DNA of 64,000 nt from assembly GCA_937959265.1 (NCBI GenBank), contig CALGMA010000044.1, forward strand, positions 1 to 64,000, given 5' to 3'. The notes beneath the pieces are model-generated. The model did not search any database, was not told the origin of the DNA, and saw only the letters and a list, made by a program, of their open reading frames with translations. Numbering within the stretch: position 1 is the stretch's first letter; each line of letters begins with the position of its first letter. The translations under genes and the position numbers were made by a program. The DNA comes from an uncultured Anaerolineae bacterium. Its GTDB lineage: Bacteria; Chloroflexota; Anaerolineae; J036; Brachytrichaceae. Of this stretch, positions 16,746 to 24,914 are shown piece after piece.

Positions 16746-17624
16746 CTATGCCGGCGACCAATAGGCCCGGCGCGGCGCTGTGGGCTGGAAGTCTAGTCGC
16801 TCCAGGCCGAGATAGTGCAGCGTAGCGCGTTCTAGCAGCGAGAACTCGTCGGGGGCCTCGCGATTGAGGTTCATCGGCTCCTTGAGCACGACTGGCGGAT
16901 TGCTCATGAAACGGGGCTGGCCGCGCACGTTCTGTGACGAGGCGTGAAGCATGAAGGGGTGCAGGATGACGAAGTCGCCGGCCTCTCCGGTCAATTCCTC
17001 GAAGCGCGTGCACTGGTTGATCAGCGCTTGAAAGTCAAACTCGTGCGGCTCGACGCCTTCGGGATGCTCGTACAGATAGCGCGCCACAACGCGCACCGAG
17101 TCAGGGGCGATGAAAGTCGCGCCACCCTGATGCAGCATGTCAGACCACAACACGATCGTCAGCAGCGCCTGTTCCCGGCTGTCGAGAAAGTGACGGAAGT
17201 AGCTGCCGTCTTTGTGCCAGCCACCCACCTGGGGCGAAGGCGGCTGCCAGGGCTTGTCTGCGCCGCGCCGGAAGTTGACGATAAAGGCGTCGGACCAGAT
17301 GAAGGAGTTGATGGTGGTGAAGTGGCCGCTGTGATGCAGCCGCATCACCTGCGTTTCCAGGCGCTCTTCTCCGCCCACCACGTCGAGGATGGCGTCCCAG
17401 GCTTTCGGCGCAATCTCGCGCACCGGCAAATGGTTTTTGTGATCCATCCACACGATCTCCTTGACCCATGTGGTGGGATCGTTCTTATCGTATCCCAGGC
17501 GGTCATAGGCTTCTTCGATCCATCGGTGAGCGATATCTCTATCCAGACAATCTTTGACGATGAGATAACCGTCCTCCAGAAAGCTGCGCACCTGCGCTTC
17601 AGTCAGAATACGATAGTTGTTCAT
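16746..17624 (-). CDS. Phytanoyl-CoA dioxygenase (PhyH) family protein
   Basis: This 292-residue protein is a non-haem Fe(II)/2-oxoglutarate-type oxygenase. The facial triad is visible as H137-x-D139 in GGWHKDGSYF and a distal His in LHPFMLHASSQN (around residue 232), followed by a Arg-containing strand QPRFMSNPP for the co-substrate. Members hydroxylate diverse small molecules, so no substrate can be named. It overlaps the HAD phosphatase gene by 4 bp (ATGA), suggesting a shared transcript and perhaps a shared catabolic role. Confidence 0.86.
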   Translation of the reverse strand: MNNYRILTEAQVRSFLEDGYLIVKDCLDRDIAHRWIEEAYDRLGYDKNDPTTWVKEIVWMDHKNHLPVREIAPKAWDAILDVVGGEERLETQVMRLHHSGHFTTINSFIWSDAFIVNFRRGADKPWQPPSPQVGGWHKDGSYFRHFLDSREQALLTIVLWSDMLHQGGATFIAPDSVRVVARYLYEHPEGVEPHEFDFQALINQCTRFEELTGEAGDFVILHPFMLHASSQNVRGQPRFMSNPPVVLKEPMNLNREAPDEFSLLERATLHYLGLERLDFQPTAPRRAYWSPA

Positions 17625-18289
17625 GGGTGAATACCTTCGGATGATTTTCGTTTAGCGTTCAACAATTTGGCCACTAGCGGCCCGACATCCAGGATACTAT
17701 CCAGGAAGTAGTCGGCGGCATCGCTCGGCGGGCATTCGATCAAAATCGTCGTCATGCCAATCGTGCGCGCGGCCCGCGTATTGACCGGCGTATCCTCGAC
17801 AAAGATCACCTCGTGCGGCTTCACGCGCAACATCTCTAGCGCGATCTGATAGGACAACGGATCGGGCTTGTTGCGAAAGCTGAGGGCGCGGATGTCTATC
17901 ACCCGCTCGAAGCAATCTTCAATGCCCATGTGTTGCAAGATGCGTAGGGCGTGTTCGATGTTGGAGTTGGTGAACACGGCGCGCCGGAGCGGGATGCTCA
18001 GCAACATCTCGCGCAGTTGTGGATCGGCGGCCAGTACGCCATCCAGCTTGATGTCGTGCACATACTCGAAGTACTCGTCTATGTTGACCGGGTAGCCCTC
18101 TTCCATCATGCCGCGCAAGGCCGTGCCGTAGATGCCGCGAAAACGCCGGCGCAACTCGATCGCTTGCTCGATCGGCACATTGAACCGATTGGCGATGTAC
18201 TGGTTGATGCGCTCGGTGATGGCATCCATCAGCTTTGCCGAGCGCGGATACAACGTCTCGTCGAGATCGAAAAGAATGAGCTTATACAT
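17621..18289 (-). CDS. HAD-family hydrolase, pyrimidine 5'-nucleotidase-like
   Basis: This 222-residue phosphatase has motif I ILFDLDETLYP (nucleophile Asp), motif II VFTNS, a Lys in RNKPDPLSYQ and motif IV IFVEDTPVNTRAA. The LYP after DLDET, the helical cap with YGTALRGM and the total length match the SDT1/pyrimidine 5'-nucleotidase subgroup, which dephosphorylates UMP, CMP or similar monophosphates. It is coupled by ATGA overlap to the PhyH gene downstream. Confidence 0.88.
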   Translation of the reverse strand: MYKLILFDLDETLYPRSAKLMDAITERINQYIANRFNVPIEQAIELRRRFRGIYGTALRGMMEEGYPVNIDEYFEYVHDIKLDGVLAADPQLREMLLSIPLRRAVFTNSNIEHALRILQHMGIEDCFERVIDIRALSFRNKPDPLSYQIALEMLRVKPHEVIFVEDTPVNTRAARTIGMTTILIECPPSDAADYFLDSILDVGPLVAKLLNAKRKSSEGIHP

Positions 18290-18353
18290 CTATGACTGCA
18301 CACTTCCCGGTTGCCAACCTACCCACCCTCTCCCCCACCTGATGCCCCTGACC

Positions 18354-19142
18354 TCACAACGACCTGCTCTGGCCGCCATCCACCACGAGCGCTGTGCCGG
18401 TGATGTAGCTGGCCGCCGGCGAGGCAAGGAAGACGCATGGCCGTGCAAACTCTTCGACCGAAGCGACGCGACCCAGCGCGGTGTGGGCGCCGGATTTGGC
18501 CAGCTCTGCCTCGACCGTCGTGCCGTTTCGCCGGGCATGCGCTGCGGCCAGCTCCAGGATGCGATCGGTCGCCGTGTAGCCGGGGCAGATCAGGTTGACG
18601 CGAATGTTGTCCGGCCCAACTTCGCGCGCCAGGGTCTTGACCATGCCGGCTACCGCCAAACGCAAGCTGTTGCTGAACACCAGGTTATCGAGCGCGTGTT
18701 TGACGCTCACCGAAGTAATGAAGGTGATGCTGCCGCCGCCCTGCTGCTGCATCACGGGGATCACTGCGCGCGCTGCGCGGACGGTGCTCATCAACGTCAG
18801 CTCGATAGCATTGTGCCACGCGGCGTCGTCGAAGTCGATGAAGCGGCCGGCCGGCGGGCCGCCTGCATTCGCCACAAGCGCATCAATCCGCCCAAAAGTG
18901 CGGACCGCCGTGTCTATCAAGCGCGCAATGTCAGCCGCTTTGGAAGAATCGGCGACTACCGGCAGTACGCGGACATCGGTGCAACGGGCGATGTCCTGCG
19001 CCGTCGCATGCAACGCTTGTGCGTTGCGCGCCGAGATCACGACGTGCGCGCCCTCTTCGGCGAATACGCGCGCCGTCGCTGCGCCTAATCCTTTGCTGGC
19101 CGCCATGACCACCGCGACCTTATCCTTGAGTTGCAGATCCAT
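18354..19142 (-). CDS. SDR-family protein lacking the YxxxK catalytic pair
   Basis: This 262-residue protein has a Rossmann nucleotide-binding start (VVMAASKGLGAA), the NAG strand (LVANAGG) and the C-terminal GTALVVDGG of classical short-chain dehydrogenases. At the active site the Ser is present (ITSVSVK), but the YxxxK motif reads FSNSLR, so both the catalytic Tyr and Lys are replaced. A known SDR clade with S-N-x-x-R at this place exists, so this is probably a divergent enzyme and not a broken gene. The reaction is unknown. The gene stands 64 bp upstream of the HAD gene on the same strand. Confidence 0.85.
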   Translation of the reverse strand: MDLQLKDKVAVVMAASKGLGAATARVFAEEGAHVVISARNAQALHATAQDIARCTDVRVLPVVADSSKAADIARLIDTAVRTFGRIDALVANAGGPPAGRFIDFDDAAWHNAIELTLMSTVRAARAVIPVMQQQGGGSITFITSVSVKHALDNLVFSNSLRLAVAGMVKTLAREVGPDNIRVNLICPGYTATDRILELAAAHARRNGTTVEAELAKSGAHTALGRVASVEEFARPCVFLASPAASYITGTALVVDGGQSRSL

Positions 19143-19259
19143 GGTTACAGCGTCGAAAGTGTGCGGGTTGGCCTCTGGGTCGGCGCAGGGCGGGTGGGCA
19201 GAGCCGCCGGCGCGCCTCGGCCGTGCCAGTTCGACAATCGTGCCAGGGCGTCCGGCGTT

Positions 19260-20198
19260 TCAGGATAGCTCAGCGCTCTCGCCCAGGCGATCCAACAGCT
19301 CGGCGAAATCCGCGGGCGGTGAGAAATCCAGCACGTTGCCATCCAGTTCATAGGGCAGGGTGATGAATTCGCCCTGCCAGAACCAGTAGAGGTGTGGGCT
19401 GAGCGAGCCGGGCCCGTCGGCATACATGCCGACGATGGCTTGCAGCATCGAGCCGATCGCTTCGGCCACGCCGATATTGCGGATGATGTGCAGCAAGATG
19501 ACGTCGCGCCTGGGTAGGCCCACCAGCGCGCCGTGCGGCAGATCGTCCGGCAGATAGGCATCGAGGATCAGCGCATGACTGGCCGCGTAGTAGGGATCGC
19601 CGGAATACAGATGGATCTCTACGCCGGGTCGCAAGGCAACTGCCGTGCGCTTCAGCGAGCCGGCGCGCTGCAAATTGCGCCGCCCGATCTCGAACAACTC
19701 CGGGGCTTCCATGTCCCACCCTTTCGCCTCGGATCGTGAGATCGTCCGGACGGTCGTCGGCAGATCCAGCACGATCACCTCGATCGTGCCCTCAGGACCG
19801 GGGCGATGGATGGTCTCGACGGATTGACTCAGCAGATCCACCGGATACAACCGGGCGCGCAATCGCTCGCTCACCTTGTCGAAGTCACCCACGTCCACTG
19901 TCAGGGCGTTCTGATCGTCACTCACGGCGAAGATGCAATCGAAGTGCTCCGCGATCAAGCTAGGCCAGCGCTCGATTGCGACCTGAGCGCACGACTGCGC
20001 GACATTTTGCAGGCCGAGCACACTCGAGTGATCGAACACGCCGGACTCGGCTTGCACGACCCCCTCGTCGGCCTTCACCTGCACGGGAATCCGACGCTCG
20101 ATGAAGTAGCGCTCGACCAGCGCAACGAAGGTGCGAAACTCCTCCGCGTCCAAGTTATGCGCCCAGGATGGGGGGACGTCATGTGCTGAAGCGGACAT
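19260..20198 (-). CDS. Conserved protein of unknown function
   Basis: I do not recognise this 312-residue soluble protein. It has an N-terminal region with VERYFIERRIPVQV and GLQNVAQSCAQ, a central beta-rich part, and a C-terminal region with LVGLPRRDVILLHIIRNIG and SPHLYWFWQGEF. No signal peptide, membrane segment or nucleotide-binding motif is seen. The ATG at 20198 lies 6 nt after a TACACT box (20210-20205), consistent with a leaderless transcript. The gene is divergent from the Lon-N-domain gene. Confidence 0.75.
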   Translation of the reverse strand: MSASAHDVPPSWAHNLDAEEFRTFVALVERYFIERRIPVQVKADEGVVQAESGVFDHSSVLGLQNVAQSCAQVAIERWPSLIAEHFDCIFAVSDDQNALTVDVGDFDKVSERLRARLYPVDLLSQSVETIHRPGPEGTIEVIVLDLPTTVRTISRSEAKGWDMEAPELFEIGRRNLQRAGSLKRTAVALRPGVEIHLYSGDPYYAASHALILDAYLPDDLPHGALVGLPRRDVILLHIIRNIGVAEAIGSMLQAIVGMYADGPGSLSPHLYWFWQGEFITLPYELDGNVLDFSPPADFAELLDRLGESAELS

Positions 20199-20204
20199 GC
20201 CGTA

Positions 20205-20210
20205 AGTGTA
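20205..20210 (-). promoter_or_regulatory. -10 box (leaderless type) for the 20198 gene
   Basis: TACACT on the minus strand ends 6 nt before the ATG at 20198. No good -35 is seen. Confidence 0.5.
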
Positions 20211-20275
20211 GCATCACGTTCGTCTGGCGGCTACCAGCACACATACGTATGGATGGGGCGACCGCTCAGGACAGA

Positions 20276-20281
20276 TATAAT
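20276..20281 (+). promoter_or_regulatory. -10 box upstream of the Lon-N-domain gene
   Basis: A perfect TATAAT lies 22 nt before the ATG at 20304, with a GGAG ribosome-binding site between them. No clear TTGACA lies at -35. Confidence 0.5.
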
Positions 20282-20303
20282 CGGTGCGAACTCTGGAGCA
20301 AAA

Positions 20304-20957
20304 ATGGAGGCGAAGGTTCACGCACTGCCGTTATTTCCCTTGAACGCCGTGCTGTTCCCCGGCCAGACGTTGCCGCTGCACATCTTCGAGCCTCGCTACC
20401 GGATTATGATCCGGCGCTGCATCGAGAACGACGAGCCGTTCGGCATCGTGCTGGCGCGCGACGAAGAGCCAGACGAACCGTACGATATCGGAACATCGGC
20501 ACGCGTGACTGATGCGAAGCGCTTATCCGACGGCCGGATGAACATCGTGACGCTGGGCGAAGAACGGTTTCGGCTGCATGACTTCCGCGTTAGCGAACAT
20601 GGCTATTTGATCGGCGACGTCACGTCGTTCCCATTCGTCGAGGATGCTGCATCTGCCGACCCGCTCGTGAACACGGTATCACGGCGCTTGGCGCGCTATC
20701 TGAAGCTGCTGGGCGAGGCCAACGGTCTCAGTTTCCGATTCGACCACTTCCCCACCCAGCCGGTGGACATCGCTGTGTTTACCGCAATCGCCCTGCGTCT
20801 ACCGTTGGAGCAGAAACAATTCCTGCTTTCTCAAGAGCGCGTGACCGATCTGCTAGCCATTGAGTCCGAGGTTCTGCGCGAGGAACTGAAGATGATCAGC
20901 ATCGTCGCCTCCGCCATCCGGCCTCCAGAGGATAATCACATCTTTTCGAGGAACTGA
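20304..20957 (+). CDS. Lon N-terminal substrate-binding-domain protein
   Basis: This 217-residue protein consists of a stand-alone LON-substrate-binding domain: LPLFPLNAVLFPGQTLPLHIFEPRYR is the textbook start, followed by FGIVL and a helical C-terminal half. It lacks the AAA+ and protease parts of Lon. Such proteins are widespread, of uncertain function, and may bind unfolded or target proteins. The start at 20304 (MEAKVHA) has a GGAG site; an upstream in-frame ATG at 20253 would add 17 residues containing the promoter. It is followed by plsX with a 75-bp gap. Confidence 0.88.
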   Translation: MEAKVHALPLFPLNAVLFPGQTLPLHIFEPRYRIMIRRCIENDEPFGIVLARDEEPDEPYDIGTSARVTDAKRLSDGRMNIVTLGEERFRLHDFRVSEHGYLIGDVTSFPFVEDAASADPLVNTVSRRLARYLKLLGEANGLSFRFDHFPTQPVDIAVFTAIALRLPLEQKQFLLSQERVTDLLAIESEVLREELKMISIVASAIRPPEDNHIFSRN

Positions 20958-21032
20958 ACGCGCAGCAGCGATACGGGGGAAGCGGCTTCTGCCGCGCCTC
21001 GTTCGGAAGCTGTATATCACGCCTGCAAGACC

Positions 21033-22061
21033 ATGAAGATCGTGTTAGATGCGATGGGCGGCGACTTTGGCCCGGGGCCGAATGTGGAAGCCGCCGTGAG
21101 CGCCGCGCGCGAGTTCGGCTGGGAGATCGTCCTGGTCGGCCGCCAGGAGATGATTCGCCCGCTGCTCGTGCAGCACAACACCGCCAATCTACACCTGCCG
21201 ATCGTGCACGCCAGCGAAGTGATCGAGATGAGCGAGCATCCGGCACAGGCGGTGAAGACGAAAAAGAACAGCTCAATGGTGGTCGGCATGCAGATGGTGC
21301 GCAACGGCGACGCCGACGCCTTCGTAACCATGGGCAACACCGGCGGTGCGCTGGCCGCGGCACTCTTTCACCTGGGGCGCATCCAGGGCATCTTGCGTCC
21401 GGCGCTCTCCGCCGTCTTTCCCACTGCAAAAGGGTGGAGGCTCTTGCTCGACGTAGGCGCGAACGCCGACTGTAAGCCGGAGTACCTGGCGCAATTCGGC
21501 CTGATGGGCAGCCTCTATGCCGAGCGCGTGATGGGCATTCGCAACCCGCGCGTGACGATCATGTCCAACGGTGAAGAGGAGACCAAAGGCAACTCACTGG
21601 TGCAAGAAGCCCATCCGCTCCTCAAGAAGACGCCGATCAACTTCATCGGCAACGCCGAGGGCCGCGACCTGCCGGCCGGCAACGCCGACGTCTTCGTGAC
21701 GGACGGCTTCACGGGCAATGTCATCGTCAAGTTGTCCGAGGGTATGGGCGATTTCATCAAGGGCATGCTGCGCGAAGAGATCATGCGCACGCCCAAGAGC
21801 AAGCTGGGTGGCCTGCTGATCAAGGACGCCATCGCGCGCATCGGCGCCCGCACCAACTATGAGGAAATCGGTGGCGCGCCACTCCTGGGCGTGGATGGTG
21901 TTGTAATCATTGGACATGGCCGCAGCAAAGCGCGGGCGATTCGCTCGGCGCTCATGCGCGCTGCCGAGGCCGTTGAGCGCGGCGTTGTGGATGCTATTGA
22001 AAAAGGACTGGAAGCGCTGCCGAGGGCGACAAACGTCGGCGCGCAGATGCCGGCCCGCTGA
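21033..22061 (+). CDS. plsX: Phosphate acyltransferase PlsX
   Basis: This 342-residue enzyme makes acyl-phosphate from acyl-ACP, the first step of the PlsX/PlsY route to phosphatidic acid. The start KIVLDAMGGDFGP is diagnostic, and GNTGGALAAALFHLGRI and GFTGNVIVKLSEG are further PlsX blocks. Length is normal. The next gene is fabF, so acyl-chain elongation and its use for phospholipid are encoded together. The YceD gene that often precedes plsX is here found near rpoD instead. Confidence 0.96.
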   Translation: MKIVLDAMGGDFGPGPNVEAAVSAAREFGWEIVLVGRQEMIRPLLVQHNTANLHLPIVHASEVIEMSEHPAQAVKTKKNSSMVVGMQMVRNGDADAFVTMGNTGGALAAALFHLGRIQGILRPALSAVFPTAKGWRLLLDVGANADCKPEYLAQFGLMGSLYAERVMGIRNPRVTIMSNGEEETKGNSLVQEAHPLLKKTPINFIGNAEGRDLPAGNADVFVTDGFTGNVIVKLSEGMGDFIKGMLREEIMRTPKSKLGGLLIKDAIARIGARTNYEEIGGAPLLGVDGVVIIGHGRSKARAIRSALMRAAEAVERGVVDAIEKGLEALPRATNVGAQMPAR

Positions 22062-22102
22062 GGTTCACGCTGCACCTTGCGCCAGAAGATTGATGACTCG
22101 AC

Positions 22103-23482
22103 ATGGCACGACCCAAACGATTCTCCAGCCTGCGGCGCGGCTTGAGCCGCTTCACCAACGTCAGTAAACGCATGTTGAGGCGCGGACAAGACGCCGCGGA
22201 GCAGCCACGCCCCGTGTTGCATATTCACGCGCCGAACGGCAACAAGCGGCGGCGCGTCGTCATCACCGGCATTGGCGCAATCACCGTGCTGGGCTTGAAC
22301 TTGATGGACACCTGGAACAACCTGGTGGCAGGGCGCAGCGGCATTGGACCGATCACCCAATTCGACCCCAGCAACCTGCCGGTGCGCATCGCCGGCGAGG
22401 TCAAAGGATTCGACCCGCTTAAGTACATTGACGCCAAGGAAGTCCGTCGCATGGCGCGCTGTTCACACTTTGCCGTGGCCGCCGCTCAGGAAGCGATCGA
22501 GCAATCTGGGCTACGCATCGGCAAGGACACAAAGGCCGACCGCGTGGGCATCGTGATGGGAACGGCTTTGGGCGGCTACGAGATGTCGGAGACCGGATCA
22601 CGGGAATACTACCAATATGGCTACAAGCGCACGAATCCGTTTGCCTTGCCCGCCGCACTGCCCAACGCGCCAGGTCACCACATCAGCACGCAGTTCGGGT
22701 TGAAGGGGCCGCTGAGCACAGTGGTGGCGGCATGCGCTTCCGGCACACAAGCCATCGGCGACGGCGCTGAGATGATTCGCCTGGGCAAAGCCGATGCCGT
22801 GTTGGCCGGCGGCGTAGAGGCCGTGGTGATCCCCACCGCGATCGCCGCGTTCTCCAAGATGCGCGTGCTCAGCACGATGAACGATCACCCGGAACTGGCC
22901 CAACGCCCGTTCGACATCACGCGCGATGGCTTCGCCTATAGCGAAGGTTGCGTGGTGATGATGTTGGAGGATTACGAGCGGGCCCGGGCGCGCGGCGCGA
23001 CGATCTACGCCGAAGTGCTGGGCCTGGGCGTGTCGTCGGATGCCTACCACATCGCTATCCCAGACCCCTCGGCCAGCGGGGCGATTCGCGCCATGATGTG
23101 GGCCTTGCAGGACGCCGGCTTGGCGCCGCACCACGTGGATTACATCAACGCCCACGGCTCGGCCACACAAGCCAACGACGTGCTCGAGACGGCCGCCATC
23201 AAGCATGTCTTCGGCGAACACGCCTACGACATCCCGGTCACCAGCACCAAGTCCATGGTCGGCCACGCGATGGGTGCAGCCGGCGCGATTGAAGCACTCA
23301 GCACGGTGATGACGATCAGAACCGGCATCATCCCGCCGACCATCAACCTGCATCATCCCGATCCGGCCTGCGACCTGGACTACGTGCCGCACAAAGCGCG
23401 CCTCAAAGAGGTCAACTTCGCTATCTCCAACTCGTTCGGCCTGGGCGGCCAGAACGCGACGATCGCTTTCGGGAAAGTGTGA
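22103..23482 (+). CDS. fabF: 3-oxoacyl-ACP synthase II (KAS II)
   Basis: This 459-residue condensing enzyme elongates acyl-ACP with malonyl-ACP. The catalytic triad is visible: Cys in VVAACASGTQ, His in NAHGSATQ and His in KSMVGHAMGAAG; the nearby Lys is in STKS. The usual start (RRVVITGIG) lies about 50 residues into the protein, so there is an unusual basic N-terminal extension rich in Arg and Lys. No better start codon lies closer to the domain. The gene follows plsX by 41 bp and is probably cotranscribed. Confidence 0.95.
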   Translation: MARPKRFSSLRRGLSRFTNVSKRMLRRGQDAAEQPRPVLHIHAPNGNKRRRVVITGIGAITVLGLNLMDTWNNLVAGRSGIGPITQFDPSNLPVRIAGEVKGFDPLKYIDAKEVRRMARCSHFAVAAAQEAIEQSGLRIGKDTKADRVGIVMGTALGGYEMSETGSREYYQYGYKRTNPFALPAALPNAPGHHISTQFGLKGPLSTVVAACASGTQAIGDGAEMIRLGKADAVLAGGVEAVVIPTAIAAFSKMRVLSTMNDHPELAQRPFDITRDGFAYSEGCVVMMLEDYERARARGATIYAEVLGLGVSSDAYHIAIPDPSASGAIRAMMWALQDAGLAPHHVDYINAHGSATQANDVLETAAIKHVFGEHAYDIPVTSTKSMVGHAMGAAGAIEALSTVMTIRTGIIPPTINLHHPDPACDLDYVPHKARLKEVNFAISNSFGLGGQNATIAFGKV

Positions 23483-23497
23483 GGCAGCGGTAGCGCG

Positions 23498-24235
23498 ATG
23501 AAGATCGTCGTTGATGAGAAGAAGTACAGGCGCCTGGCACTGCTCGGTCGCATTGCCTTGTTCGGTTCGCTGGGCATTCTACTAGCCGGGTTGCTGCTCA
23601 CGCTGTTCGGCCCACAACTCGGTCTACTTACCCCAGAGAACTCCAGCCTGTTCTTTATCCTTTACTTGATCATCTTATTGGTTGGGTTTGCCGCGTCGCG
23701 CGTCGGCTTTCACTACGGCAACCGCTACCTCGCGCCGACGCGGCCGGATATGGTGCTGCGTGAGAACTTGAAAGGCCTGGACCGCAAGTATGCCCTGATG
23801 TTGTTCTCGAACCCGACCAATTACATGCTGATCGAGCCGGGGGGCGTGACCGTGTTCGTGGTGCGCAACCAGGAAGGCAAGATTACATATAGGGAAGGCA
23901 AGTGGAAGCGCAAGGAGAGCTTGCTGCGCTTCTGGTTCGGCCGCGACGAGCCGCTGGGTGACCCAACCGCCGATCTTACGGAGGAACTGCGCAAGGTCAA
24001 CCAGGTGCTGACCGAGAAACTGCCGACGCTGAAGATCCCCCTGCGCGGCATCATCGTCTTCAGCAATCCCAAGGCCGTGCTTGATGTCGAGCCGTCGCCC
24101 ATCGCCGTGCTGCGCGCCGAGGATCTGAAGGACTACATCCGCGGCGCCGGCAAGTTGAAGGAGCTACCCAACTCGCTGCAGCGCAAGGTGCGGGAGGCAC
24201 TCGGCGCGCCTGAGCTGCCACGTCCCGAGGCATGA
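23498..24235 (+). CDS. Membrane protein with cytoplasmic NERD-like domain (tentative)
   Basis: This 245-residue protein has two N-terminal membrane helices (about residues 17-40 and 50-67) and a soluble C-terminal domain. The soluble part reads LKGLDRKYALMLF, then VFVVRNQEGKITYREGKW and LRGIIVFSNPKAVLDV, a beta-alpha pattern that resembles NERD (nuclease-related) domains; the match is from memory and not strong. It lies 15 bp after fabF. No function is assigned. Confidence 0.75.
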   Translation: MKIVVDEKKYRRLALLGRIALFGSLGILLAGLLLTLFGPQLGLLTPENSSLFFILYLIILLVGFAASRVGFHYGNRYLAPTRPDMVLRENLKGLDRKYALMLFSNPTNYMLIEPGGVTVFVVRNQEGKITYREGKWKRKESLLRFWFGRDEPLGDPTADLTEELRKVNQVLTEKLPTLKIPLRGIIVFSNPKAVLDVEPSPIAVLRAEDLKDYIRGAGKLKELPNSLQRKVREALGAPELPRPEA

Positions 24236-24283
24236 ACGCCGTATCCAAGGGCCGGCTCGTTCAGCAACTGGGTGAACTTAGTC

Positions 24284-24871
24284 ATGGCGGGCATTGCTCA
24301 CGCCACCCTGCGCGCCTTCCTCGCGCTGGACTTTGACGACGACGCGCTGAGCGCGCTCGGCGCGCGCCTGCGCCGGCTGCGCGCGATGCCGTGGGCGAAC
24401 GGCATACGCTGGGTTAGCCCCGATAACCTGCACCTGACGCTGCGCTTTCTGGGTGACGTGACGCCGACCCAGGTCGAGCGCTATGCTGAGGCGTTCGGCG
24501 CAGGGCTGACGCGGATCGCCGGCCTGGCCAAGCTGACCCTGTCCATGACGTCGCCGCGCTTCTTCCCGACGCCGTCGCGACCGCGCGTGATCGCCTGCCT
24601 GGTCGAAGACAACCCTATGCTGTCTGAGCTGGCAAAACTGGCCGAGGCGTGCGCGGTGCAGATCGGCCTCAATCGTGAGGCGCGCCCTTTCAAAGGCCAC
24701 ATCACGCTCGGCCGGACGCGGGATGCGCTCCCGCGCGGCGCCGCGTTGCCGCGCGATGAAGCAGTCACGGCCATTCGACCGACGGCGATCTCTCTCTATC
24801 AAAGCCAGCTCGACCCACGCGGGGCGATTTACACCGCGTTGCGCTCCTTCTCTCTGGGCTCTCATCTTTGA
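24284..24871 (+). CDS. thpR: RNA 2',3'-cyclic phosphodiesterase (2'-5' RNA ligase family)
   Basis: This 195-residue protein has the two H-x-T/I-x active-site motifs of the 2H phosphoesterase superfamily: HLTL in SPDNLHLTLRFLG and HITL in FKGHITLGR. The FLALDF start and 180-200 residue length match the ThpR/LigT family, which opens 2',3'-cyclic phosphates on RNA ends. The start is ambiguous: an in-frame GTG at 24272 is possible; the ATG at 24284 is chosen as closer to the conserved start. Confidence 0.9.
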   Translation: MAGIAHATLRAFLALDFDDDALSALGARLRRLRAMPWANGIRWVSPDNLHLTLRFLGDVTPTQVERYAEAFGAGLTRIAGLAKLTLSMTSPRFFPTPSRPRVIACLVEDNPMLSELAKLAEACAVQIGLNREARPFKGHITLGRTRDALPRGAALPRDEAVTAIRPTAISLYQSQLDPRGAIYTALRSFSLGSHL

Positions 24872-24897
24872 GTGATATCTTGCGCGCAACTGGCACA

Positions 24898-24903
24898 TAT
24901 AAT
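24898..24903 (+). promoter_or_regulatory. -10 box of the cytochrome c maturation operon
   Basis: TATAAT ends 11 nt before the ATG of ccmF at 24915, with a GGAG between them. The leader would be only about 5 nt, too short for that ribosome-binding site if this is the only promoter. Confidence 0.5.
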
Positions 24904-24914
24904 CTCGGAGCAAG

